Shown here: one piece after another, positions 36,396-46,389 of the stretch
Layout of the letters: every line of letters begins with the position of its first letter
Position numbering within the stretch: the first letter of the stretch is position 1
DNA from: Otatea glauca
Lineage: Eukaryota; Streptophyta; Magnoliopsida; Poales; Poaceae
Assembly: GCA_036346275.1 (NCBI GenBank)
Contig: CM070713.1
Span: 56,415,567-56,479,566 of the forward strand
Direction of reading: 5' to 3'
Length of the DNA: 64,000 nt
Notes under the pieces: model-generated
What the model was told of the DNA's origin: nothing
Databases searched by the model: none
The model's input: the letters and a program-made list of their open reading frames with translations, nothing else
Program-made: the position numbers and the translations under genes

Positions 36396-39284
36396 TTAGT
36401 ATTGAATGCCCGATCCAAGAAGAGTCGCGCCCAGAGCCGACAGAGCACCCGCTGCCTTGGCGATGATGTCTTGAATTTCGTTTAGCAGGCGTTCATCGTC
36501 CTTGGCATCCCCGGGCACTGGTTTTACCTTGGCAGATTGTTTGGTCACATTTTCAACAGCCACTGCAATGCTAAGTTTTGATCCTTCACTCCGTCTGATG
36601 GTCTCCAAGGTTTGTTGGCCTTTTCCGATTTTTTTCAAGCTTGGCCAACTCGCCAAGAGGAGTTTCTTTGTTTTTCCAATTTGGAGAGGATTCCTTGGTC
36701 GATTTAAGACGTTGAGCACCGAGATCAAACTTGCGCTTTTTGCCTTAGCATCAGCAACCAATTCCTCCAAGAGTTTCTGATCGGCCTCTTGGGCTTCACG
36801 ACGCTGAATCCGATTTTGTGCCTCCTCCACTTCAATTTTTCTATCATCCAGGTGACACACATTGAGGAGGGCTTGCATTGCTTCCGGAGGGAGATCGGCT
36901 TCAACGGCAGCCATAGCGTCCCTTATCGGTTGATTGTTAGCCAGGATCTCCGATTGCGGTTGCATCACAAGTTGGAAGAGCTTGTCAAGGCGCTCTTTCA
37001 TGCCTAGGGTAGAGGTGACGGCAGCCGATGCCTTTTCTGACACTTGAAGGATCTTCCTAATTTCTGCATCATAGTCATCAGTGGCCATGATCTCCGGGTC
37101 GTCAAGATCGGCCAACGAAAATCCAAGCAAGTTTGTCGGATCTGATAGTTCTGGCAAATCGGTGATTGGTGCAGGTTGAGTCAACTTCGGCGTAGGGGTT
37201 GGCACAGTCGAAATATTCGGAAGATCGGCTAAGATCTTCGCGACTTGGGTAGATTGCGTTGGCTAAAGGAAATTAAGACAAAGGGTGAGCCAATGCATTA
37301 AAATACGTAAGTTACTATACAAAGTATTGTAACCTACCCCTCCACAAGCCGATGCATGTGGCGAACTCTCGCCGCTTTGTTCTTGGGGCTTGTGGCCTTT
37401 CTTCGCCGGAGCCTTGGTATACTTCGCTTTCTTCTTTTCTGAAAATATAATCGGCTAAAGGTTAGTTGGGAAAAGCAAAGAAATAATGTCAGCCGATTAT
37501 GTTGCTTCTTACTTGGTTGTTTTTTCTCGATATCCGATAAGGAGGGACTATGAACCCCTAAGGTGCCGGAGGTATAGCCCGTAAGGCCAGTCAATTGATG
37601 TGCCCTTTTGCCCTGATCATTTCCTGATTGGCCAGAGATAGGCTTTTTGCCGACATCCTTAGCCTGCAAGTATACAGTAAAAAATGATTAGAAAAATGCA
37701 TCTAGAAAAAGGCCGATGTACGAGATAAGATTATTCAAAGCTGATACCTTATCTACTAAACTTGAGTTAGTATAACCCGACGAGCTAGCTTCACTGCTAG
37801 ATTCGTTGTTAGATACTAAGGATGGCTCTGGCAGATTTGGAAAAAATTCTTTGATGATAAATGATGGAGTCTTCTCCATGTACAAACACTCTGCGATAGC
37901 CAACCACCATGTCGTGAAACCCCCTGCGCGGCGAGCATTCAAATGGAAGTGGGGGAGATTGTGAAGTTGGAGCTCGTTGGCTAACTCCAAGACTAGCCTT
38001 GCCGATGTGGCATTGCGGACCCTGGCTCTGGGTTGAAGCCGGTCTAGAAGTGGCAAACTTGGGATCACCTGGCCGAAGCCGAGCTGTCTTGCATATACTG
38101 AAGGGTGGTAAAATTCGTATGAAGGTTGGAAGGTCCGATTCCGAGTATGAAGGCCGACATGGAATATGCACGGAGAGATGAAAATTCTATATAAGTCCAG
38201 AGTCTCCTGAGGCATCATAGAACTGTCGGCTTCCAGATGAAGAAAAGAAGGCCAGAGAAAATCGGCTGCATTACCATAACTAAAGAAATCTTGCTGCTTG
38301 AAGTCTTCGGTGTTCAATTGCAAAAAGAATGATAGAAATCTTTTGCAGCTGTCGGGAAAGGCCTTTGTCTCATTTCTGGAGCACATCATAAATCTCTCAC
38401 CAAAAGATCGGCATTGTCTAAATTGAATAGGTGCCCTTTACGTATATCTTCCTTGGAAAAGGAGTATCATCACCGAATCCAAGTTAAAAGGACTACTGAA
38501 TAAACAAGATGACCATATTTGTATAAACCACATTGGGCCACCTCGTTATCGACGGTGAATTTTCCAAAACCCGTATAAAGCCGACTCCTTATTATGTAAA
38601 GCATCGATACACAAAGACCCAAGAAGATTTTTCCTAAAGCTAGCCGATGACCCTCAACAAGCTGCTCTGCTATCACTTGATATACCTGAGTTGGTCCAAG
38701 AGATGCTCCATAGAACAAAAAGCGGTCTAGCCAAAGGTTTAGGAAGGCAACGTGCTCTTCGTCCGATACTATCCCATTAACCTTATTGTTGTTTTTGATA
38801 TATTTCGCCCATCCTTCACCCTTGGATTTAATAAGCTTATACTTGGGCTTGGCACTGTAGGCCGATACCTAGTCCCCATCAGGTCTCAAGCAACACAACT
38901 GAGCCACATCCAAAAGAGTTGGGCCAATGGGACCAGTACGGAATAAAAAAGCATTAAAGCGGTCAGACCAAAATAACGGTAGCCGTGGCCACTAAGGGCT
39001 CATTGGCTTGTGGTCGGCTAAGGAAAGCGAAATACACTCACTATGCCCATTCTTTCCCATTCACTCCTCTTTTGGGTCTACACCGATAAACCAATTTCTC
39101 CATCCTTTAAGAGTCATTGGCCAAGCCACAAACTCTTATTCCACCCTCTATGTTATGACCAGCGACCGCGAGAGGCAATCGAGGACTTCTTGGTTTGTTA
39201 CGGTATGGACGTCTAGATTTCCCAATTGACCCAAAAATATTGGTCATTCTTTGCGGAATCGAATAAGTACACGCTAGGGTCCAT
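36396..39284 (-). pseudogene. Antisense spliced gene with plant-mobile-domain-like protein
   Basis: Coding is on the strand opposite to gag-pol. An ATG at 39284 lies about 130 bases after a TATA box. Exon 1 (39284-37748) has stops and frameshifts but encodes NAFLFRTGPIGPTLLDVAQL (about 38950-38890), EEHVAFLNLWLDRFLF with GPTQVYQVIAEQL and HRLALGKIFLG (about 38765-38620), and later YARQLGFGQVIPSLP (about 38118-38070), all hallmarks of the plant mobile (aminotransferase-like) domain. Introns 37747-37664, 37512-37439 and 37337-37263 (84, 74 and 75 bp) all have GT...AG ends. Exons 37663-37513, 37438-37338 and 37262-36396 join with phases 0, 1, 0 into one frame: a lysine-rich linker and then a charged, coiled-coil-like C-terminal part ending at a stop at 36396. 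Antisense ORFs are known from some Tat elements such as maize Grande (from memory). Function unknown; perhaps a captured host gene. Confidence 0.75.
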
Positions 39285-39410
39285 TGTAGCCGATGAAGGA
39301 AGCTGGATGAGCTAAAGGTTTGCTTCGGGAGTACTTCAAACGGAAAGCTTAAACCAATTGCAGCTGATTCGAGAGCTTGTGTGCGTGAAGAATGACCAAG
39401 GTGGGGCCGC

Positions 39411-39420
39411 ATTTTATAGC
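39411..39420 (-). promoter_or_regulatory. TATA box of antisense gene
   Basis: The minus strand reads GCTATAAAAT here, about 130 bases upstream of the ATG at 39284 and 200 bases inside the 3' LTR. Confidence 0.6.
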
Positions 39421-39600
39421 ACGGTGAAAATTTGAAGAGACGGGAAGTGAATCTCAAAAGGCGCGAGCAGTTAAAACGCACTACCGGCGTGTCAGAGAAT
39501 TGCGGCGTGAATAAAGTAGCAGTTATTGAGTGAAGTTCAACGGTTAGTCGATTGGAAAAGCCGATAAGTGAAATTTTTGACAAATGACAAGTCATTTCTC

Positions 39601-39613
39601 AAAAATAGGGGGC
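39601..39613 (+). other. Polypurine tract
   Basis: AAAAATAGGGGGC lies four bases before the 3' LTR start at 39617, as needed for plus-strand priming. Confidence 0.75.
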
Positions 39614-39616
39614 ATA

Positions 39617-40276
39617 TGTTTGCACCAAAATTCGATAAATCTGGTCAAATCGGCAATAAAATAGAAGATATGGAAACCGACGGATAGGATTGAGAAGAAT
39701 ACGAGATATTTGGTAACAACACGATCTTTAAAGAAAATAACTGTCTAAAATAAGGCCGGTACGGATACGGACTTGAAGCGTGTTGTAACAGGACACTATC
39801 GGCCAAAGGTATAAAAGAAGGACCAAAGCGAGCTGCAAAAGGATCATAATCATCAACACAATACAATCAACCAGTCTTTACTTTTTCTACTTTTCCTGTC
39901 GACTAGGAGTAGCTTCTGTAATTTAGCCTTTGTAATCGATCTTGATCAATAAAGTTGCGCATCGCCGATTGTTGATCTTCGTCAATTACACCCCAGGTTC
40001 GATTTGTTCTGATTTTGTTGCGCATCGCCTTCTTCAGAATCGATCTGCCTTTATCCTCTGATTAGCCTTAATCGGCTAATTAGATTTATCTTGTTACCTT
40101 GATCTTAATCGGCTTCAAGCTGATTGAGTCCAAGCCGATTGATTTTACGATCGGCTTTTGATTGAATTTATATTTTTACCTTGTCGGTTCTGAGTCAAAT
40201 CGACCGCACGCTCAACCGGTGTTAAATGCGGTGTCTTCTTTGTCGTAAACTCTACATCAAATTTTTGACACCAACA
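39617..40276 (+). repeat. 3' LTR of Tat element (660 bp)
   Basis: It begins TGTTTGCACC and ends TTTGACACCAACA, with a TATA box TATAAAAG at 39810-39817. It matches the 5' LTR with about one change in the first 300 bases but roughly 25 in the remainder. Confidence 0.95.
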
Positions 40277-41700
40277 CTAAGAGAGCTGTTCCGAGCCTAT
40301 AAATACCCCATACGTAACAACCCAAAACTTATTAGCGTACTTTTTTGTTGTTCTTTCTTCTTGAAAGGATACTGAATTCAAGGTCTGTTCTTCCTGTTCA
40401 GTCTGACTTATCAGGGCTTTAGGACCTTGGTGTGGCATCTCTTTATCCCAATTTCGAGCTTGGTAACTCTGACGTCTTTGAGGTTGTGCGTTATTGCTGT
40501 TGTTGGGTTGCGCACATATTTGTTACTACGGTTCGCCTCAGGTGAGTAGAGAGGAAACTTGGGCTTGCACCAAACCAACTAGCCGGTTCATCTAGTTCTT
40601 TTTAAGAGAGATTACAATATACTCTTTGGATTTTAGAATTACGAGAAATACATGCAAAATATAATCAACCAAAACTAATTTTTTAATAAAAATATGGTAA
40701 TGGATATCGACAATTCGAAATATCTGTTTTAAACGAGGAGAATTTGTTCATTAGCTTTCTATTTGATCCTCGACTTTGGCTTCGCTAGCTCCCTACGATG
40801 TAAATATAACCAAAGATATATATCCCGACTATTCAAAGGCCTTTTGTCACGAGTTTACATTTTCGTTTATAATTTGGATGGTTGTTTGCTATAGCTCAAG
40901 AAATGGCTTCACTGACACAATCAACGAAAGACAAAAGCAAGATGCTCACATGCTTGCTATAATAAGTAGAAAAATGCACCACCAACACGAGGGGTACGTA
41001 CAGCTTTGACATGATACCCTATGCTAACGGGAAGATAGGAGTTTGGAGCTCTTTGCCAAGGTTTAAACTGGCGAGTAACTATAAGCTAAGGTGAAAAACA
41101 GCTCAAGTTTGAGGCTGTTACTGTAAGCGGTTGAGTTATATCCAAGGATAAAAAAAAACGGTGTAATATCGTAGAAGAAGAAAAACATTGTAAAATCATA
41201 TTTGAAAAACGAGAATTTTCTCCGATTCCTAAGTAACCAACACAATGTACTGCCACGAGTCTCTAGTTTGGAGGGCTTCAGGGACTTTGGATTGGATGGA
41301 TGCACTCAAGCACAAAAATCACCATCACTCTCTAGTCTCTACTCTCTACTACCGACTACCTGTCACCGTCGCAGTATTTTCGGAGGTATATTCATCTTGT
41401 GCGTAACTTGCTACTAGAGCTGGTTATCGAGCTTAACGAGCTATAATCGAGTTTCTTTTGAAATTGATATAGTTCGACGCAATATTATTTTATTTATCAT
41501 TTAAGTGGTTATTTCAAATTCAATCAAACAGTTACTATCGAGACGAGTCCCGTTTACATTTTTTTATTTGAAATAAACTTATTTCAATTTTAAACCTATT
41601 AAATACTATAATCAAAATAATTTTGATTCAAACCCTAACGAATATTTTGTCAGCCCTGCATGCTACCCATCAGATAATGAAATCCATATCCGCCGTGGAG
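40277..41700. other. Intergenic DNA upstream of the EF-Tu gene
   Basis: AT-rich sequence. A TATAAATA motif at about 40299 lies just after the element and once adjoined the 28580-28683 flank. No protein domain or repeat is recognised. Confidence 0.5.
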
Positions 41701-42035
41701 CGTCCAAATGATCATACGGAGGAGTAGAGCGCGACGAGGCGAACCCTGGGCCTCAGCCCGATTTTTCTGGCCCAAACGCAGCAACGAAACGACCCCGAAA
41801 TTTTTTCACCGTCCGACACGGCGCCGAGAGGCGGAGGCTGGCTGGCACAGACCACACTCCACAGAGAGCGCTGGTCGAGTGTCGAGCGAGCGCCTCACGA
41901 TCCACCCCTCCTCCGCTTCCCCAAATCCGTGGCCCTCCCTCAGCCCCCGAATCCCCATCCCTCTAGATAAGCAGAGCAGAGCACAGCTCAGCTCGCCTCT
42001 CCCTATCCATCCCTAATCACCCACCTCCCACTCCC

Positions 42036-42070
42036 TCCGCTCCGCCTCCGCCTCCGCCTCCGCCTCCAGG
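42036..42070 (+). repeat. CCGCCT microsatellite in EF-Tu 5' leader
   Basis: Five to six copies of CTCCGC/CCGCCT occur directly upstream of the EF-Tu start. Such pyrimidine-rich repeats are common in 5' leaders of highly expressed grass genes. Confidence 0.85.
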
Positions 42071-42080
42071 GAAGGAAGCC

Positions 42081-42512
42081 ATGGCCTCCCTCGGCTCCGC
42101 CTCCGCCTCTGCCTCCACCTCCCTCCTCTTCCCGCCCTCTACCTCCTCCTCCAAGGCCCGCCTCCCGCTATCCACCTCCCTCGGCTTCGCCGGGCCCGCG
42201 CGGTTCCGCCGCGCGGCGGCGGCGGGGAGCTCCGGCCGGCGCGCCGGGCTGCTGGTGGTGCGCGCGGCGAGGGGCAAGTTCGAGCGCAACAAGCCGCACA
42301 TCAACATCGGCACCATCGGCCACGTCGACCACGGGAAAACCACCCTCACGGCGGCGCTCACCATGGTGCTCGCCTCAGTCGGGGGCAGCGCGCCCAAGAA
42401 GTACGACGAGATCGACGCCGCCCCCGAGGAGCGCGCCCGCGGCATCACCATCAACACCGCCACCGTCGAGTACGAGACCGAGACGCGCCACTACGCGCAC
42501 GTCGACTGCCCC

Positions 42513-42547
<35 letters not shown>

Positions 42548-43493
42548 AGCCGCCCAGATGGATGGCGCCATCCTCGTCGTCTCCGGCGCCGACGGGCCCA
42601 TGCCGCAGACCAAGGAGCACATCCTGCTCGCCAAGCAGGTCGGTGTCCCCAGGATTGTTGTCTTCCTCAACAAAAAGGACCAGGTCGACGACGAGGAGCT
42701 GCTCCAGCTCGTCGAGCTCGAGGTCCGCGAGCTGCTCTCCGCCTACGAGTACGACGGCGACGATGTGCCAATCGTCGCCGGCTCCGCCCTGAAAGCGCTC
42801 GAGGCCCTCATGGCCAACTCTGCCATCAAGCGCGGCGACAACGAGTGGGTGGACTATATCTTCTCGTTGATTGATTCGGTGGATACCTACATCCCTGTAC
42901 CGCAGCGGCAGACCGACCTCCCATTCTTGCTCGCTGTTGAGGATGTGTTCTCCATCACTGGCCGTGGTACGGTCGCCACTGGCCGTATCGAGCGTGGCAC
43001 CGTCAAGATTGGGGACGCTGTCGATATCGTTGGCATCCGGGAGACCCGCAACGCTACGGTGACTGGTGTTGAGATGTTCCAGAAGACCATGGATGATGCC
43101 ATGGCTGGGGACAATGTCGGCCTGCTGCTCCGTGGTATGCAGAAGGACGATATTGAGAGAGGCATGGTGCTAGCAAAGCCTGGTTCCATCACACCGCACA
43201 CTAAGTTTGATGCTGTTGTATATGTGCTTAAGAAGGAGGAAGGTGGCCGGCACTCGCCGTTTTTCCCTGGTTACCGCCCGCAGTTCTACATGAGGACTAC
43301 TGATGTGACGGGAAATGTGACAAAGATTATGAATGACAAGGATGAGGAGGCGAAGATGTGCATGCCTGGTGACCGTGTCAAGATGGTTGTTGAACTCATC
43401 CAGCCCGTGGCTTGTGAGCAGGGAATGAGGTTTGCCATCCGTGAGGGTGGAAAGACCGTCGGTGCTGGTGTCATCAATTCGATCATTCAGTAA
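42081..43493 (+). CDS. TUFA: Elongation factor Tu, chloroplast
   Basis: A single-exon gene for 470 residues. EF-Tu carries aminoacyl-tRNA to the plastid ribosome as a complex with GTP. Residues 1 to about 61 are rich in Ser, Ala and Arg and lack acidic residues, as in a chloroplast transit peptide; the mature protein begins near ARGKFERNKPHINIG. GTPase motifs are all present: GHVDHGKT (80-87), RGIT (120-123), DCPGH (142-146), NKKD (197-200) and SAL (235-237). Domains 2 and 3 follow, with GRGTVATGRIERG and the C-terminal GGKTVGAGV. The ATG context GAAGCCATGGCC is strong. GC content is high in the first 700 bases and lower later, as in many grass genes. In land plants the plastid gene moved to the nucleus, so a nuclear copy is expected. 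I recall the rice gene as LOC_Os02g38210 (unchecked). Confidence 0.97.
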
Positions 43494-46120
43494 ATTGGAT
43501 GGAGCATATCCACCACGAGAATTTTCCTCATTTACTCTGCAAAATGCTCTGTAGCTATTATAATGCGTTGAGTTTTAGGGGTTGCTCATGTGAAATTGTA
43601 GTATGGTACTTTACTTTTCAAGTGAATTCACATTCTTTGTGATATTCACAACAAAGATACCTCTGTTTGCAATTGATTTGGCTAAGAGCTGTGCCATCTA
43701 CTGTCATGCGTTTAATTGTTTGTAGAGTTCCAGGCGTATGATTGTAGATTATTTCCTGCTTCAGAGTATAAGCTAACACTAAGTGGGATCTAAGTGGGAT
43801 GTGATTTGCTTGCTATGCTTGCTTGGCATACCAATTCTCTTCTGGTTAACAGCTTAACTTGCAGCGATCATGTCTCTGCTTATTCTCTTTTTTATGGGTC
43901 AATGTGATTGTTTTCATGTAAGGTTTGTTAATGAACTTGCTTAATTGTCTGTTGGAAGTTGGTGTATATAGCAATTTTAGCTGTCAAGATGGTTATCTCA
44001 ATCTTTGCACGCCGTAATCAACTGTTCGTTGTGTTCTTTTGGGTGTTCCCACGTAGAGATGCTTGCTTTAATTTTTCCTGTTGGACTAGAGTGTTACTCA
44101 TTAGCTCCCTGTTAAGTTCTAATGCCTCTACCTCTTCTGACATTTGCACCATAAACGTTAACTCCATTTGCCTCACCCGACGTTTATAACAAGTTTTTAC
44201 GCGAAGATCACTTGTTCAGTAGGCAGTAGCTGGGAATTTGTTTCAGAAATGCTCAACAATGGGAAATTGACCACCTCTCTTAGAGCTGCAGACCAGTATG
44301 TGTACGGACTGAAATTGTCGTTCTTGTATAGTAACTGGGAGATGCCCATGGAGATGGAGTCGCTTCTCATCTTTGCTGTCAAGGGAAAATTAGTTCAGGA
44401 TGCCGAAAAGTAATACATTTTTGCCCCTTTAAACCAAACCATTTTGATGTGCATAAGAAAGTACTATTTTTCGTGTGAGGTTTTAGCCTTGGTTTGAAAA
44501 TCACAGCTTTTCTGAAAACATGTAATATCAGAACTTGTTATTGCAAGGTTCATTAACTGAAAATTACCTCAGAAGCTGGTTTCTCTCCATCCATATTTGT
44601 TGCTCAGCTACTCGTCATTGCTGAGCACTGCTGCTTGGCACGCCGTCTTCCCTTTTTGTTGACGTTGTCTGAAGCTACGGTTCACGGACTGAAAACTTTA
44701 CTTTGAAACTGACCAAAACCTATCCTCCATATTAGCATCCAGTTTCTCGTTTGATAATGGACAGAAATAAGGTTAGATCAGATTCTCAGAATGTCTACAC
44801 CACGGTGAGGAAGTTCTCTAATGGCCACAGGTAGGGCTGTCTTCTTTTCAGTTGCCTGAGCAGCCTTATCTGTTCCCCTATAATTTTGGAACAATTTTGA
44901 TGGTTATCTTTACTTCTATTTCTATAGAAGTGGTGTGGATTTCTGTGAGGGTATCTTCCTCTGCAATCGTGTGTTCCTTTTCTTTTCTTTTTTCCTTTCC
45001 TTTTTTTTTTGGTGAGGATGTTATCGTGTTTCTTGACCCCTCCTTTTTAACCAAGAAACTAGATGAGAAATGCTGGTTCCTTTCATCTCAAAAGAAGTAA
45101 TGTTGGTTCCTTTGAGAAAGGAGAAGACTAAATGCAACTGCAGCTCAAAAGGCAACCAAAATTTCCAACTGAAGGACGCTGACCTGCTTGGGCATTGAAC
45201 TGGACTTTCTGAAGTGAGAATTATCCAAGTATCTGTTACACGACCAAACCAGCGAGGTAATCGACAGATACGGTACTCGAAAGATTATTCTACGAGGCTG
45301 TCTTTATTCCAAAACCCAAAAAATGGCAGAAGTTTACATGGACATGAAAAGGTTATCCACAGCATAGTACAGAAACGGGGAACGGACAAGGGGGGCATAG
45401 TACCAGAGCGTGAGCTGAGATGGTCGCCTACAACATTTCCACACGTCACACCGTCAGCCATGGCAGCCGCTGTCACACGAAAGCCGCTGCTTTTGTTACA
45501 ACGGCGGCCGTTTACTCGTACGCCGCCGTGCAGCTGCAACACGACCGTGTCTTTCCAGGCTGTGGGCCTGTAGCGGAACAAAAGGAATCTCCGCACGAAG
45601 GGAGAACGGAGGAGAGGAAAGAAAATCTTGCACACGGAGCATTATTCCGGCATATTGAACCCTGTTTTTGTGTTTTTCTCTCTAACATAAGTTGTATAAA
45701 TCTTAAAGCTCGTCAACACTTTATTCGTAGTTTAATATTTATATAACGTTCAAAAAAAAGTATAGAAACATCTTTTATTTTTTTAATCCCGATCCCCGCT
45801 TAAAACCTAGGAATTTCACAGAAAGATAGGATGGATCGGTTCATTTGCCGCGAGAACAAAAAGACTAATTTTGAGGATATCAGCTCCTATGATTCGTATC
45901 GACGAAAAAAAAAAGAATCACCGGAGCAAAATTATAAAAGAAAAATTCCCTACTACGTTGTAGACCTTGCAGCTGATTCCAAAACGAGTTTTGCTCTTGG
46001 ACTATTTGTTACGAACTCACACAGGTAAATTGTTCCACGTGCCATACCATAACACGACCGTTGTTTAGACGACCGATGGTCCAGCCCAGGTAGCAGCTAA
46101 AAGCAAACCCAATCGCCAAT
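43494..46120. other. Intergenic region between EF-Tu and eIF4B genes
   Basis: The first 200 or so bases are probably the EF-Tu 3' UTR. The rest contains several short ORFs, the longest at 44168-44413 (+) and 45285-45635 (-), but none shows a domain I recognise. No transposon ends were identified. Confidence 0.5.
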
Positions 46121-46389
46121 CCAATTCCACCGTGCCGTCGCTGCCGAGTGCCGACTTCCTTTACGGCGCGCGCCCGGAGAAAACCCAAAACCAAAAGACG
46201 CTGTCACGCACGGCCGCATCAACATTCCCGCACCGCAGCTGCGCCACGCTTTTTAGCCGTTTACCGCACCGGCCTCCCTCCGCCTTTTCCCCACTCGACT
46301 CGCCATCGTCTCGCCAACCCCCAGCCCCAGCGCCTTCTTCCTCTGCTCCTCCATTCCTCCACCTCCCCTCCAAACCCTAGATCTCCGCC
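46121..46389 (+). promoter_or_regulatory. eIF4B promoter and 5' leader
   Basis: Pyrimidine-rich sequence leads to the ATG at 46390 (CCGCCATGTCA). No clear TATA box is seen, which fits a housekeeping promoter. Confidence 0.45.

Larger units (their letters stand above)
28684..40276 (+). mobile_element. Full-length Tat-type gypsy retrotransposon (11.6 kb) with antisense gene
   Basis: Two LTRs of 660 bp each (28684-29343, 39617-40276) enclose gag, protease, RT, RNase H, archaeal-type RNase H and integrase on the plus strand, then 3.4 kb carrying an antisense gene, then a polypurine tract. Flanks CTATG (28679-28683) and CTAAG (40277-40281) are a 5-bp target duplication with one mismatch. The element is structurally complete but its ORFs contain stops and frameshifts. 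Archaeal-type RNase H and the insert before the 3' LTR place it in Tat. Confidence 0.92.

Noticed and set aside
42375..43486. Several antisense ORFs over the EF-Tu gene
   Set aside because: They mirror a conserved GC-rich coding frame and show no domain of their own.
44168..44413. 81-residue ORF between EF-Tu and eIF4B
   Set aside because: No recognisable domain, poor start context and no intron or promoter signal; could be chance.
45285..45635. 116-residue minus-strand ORF
   Set aside because: Basic, low-complexity translation with a competing plus-strand ORF; no family recognised.
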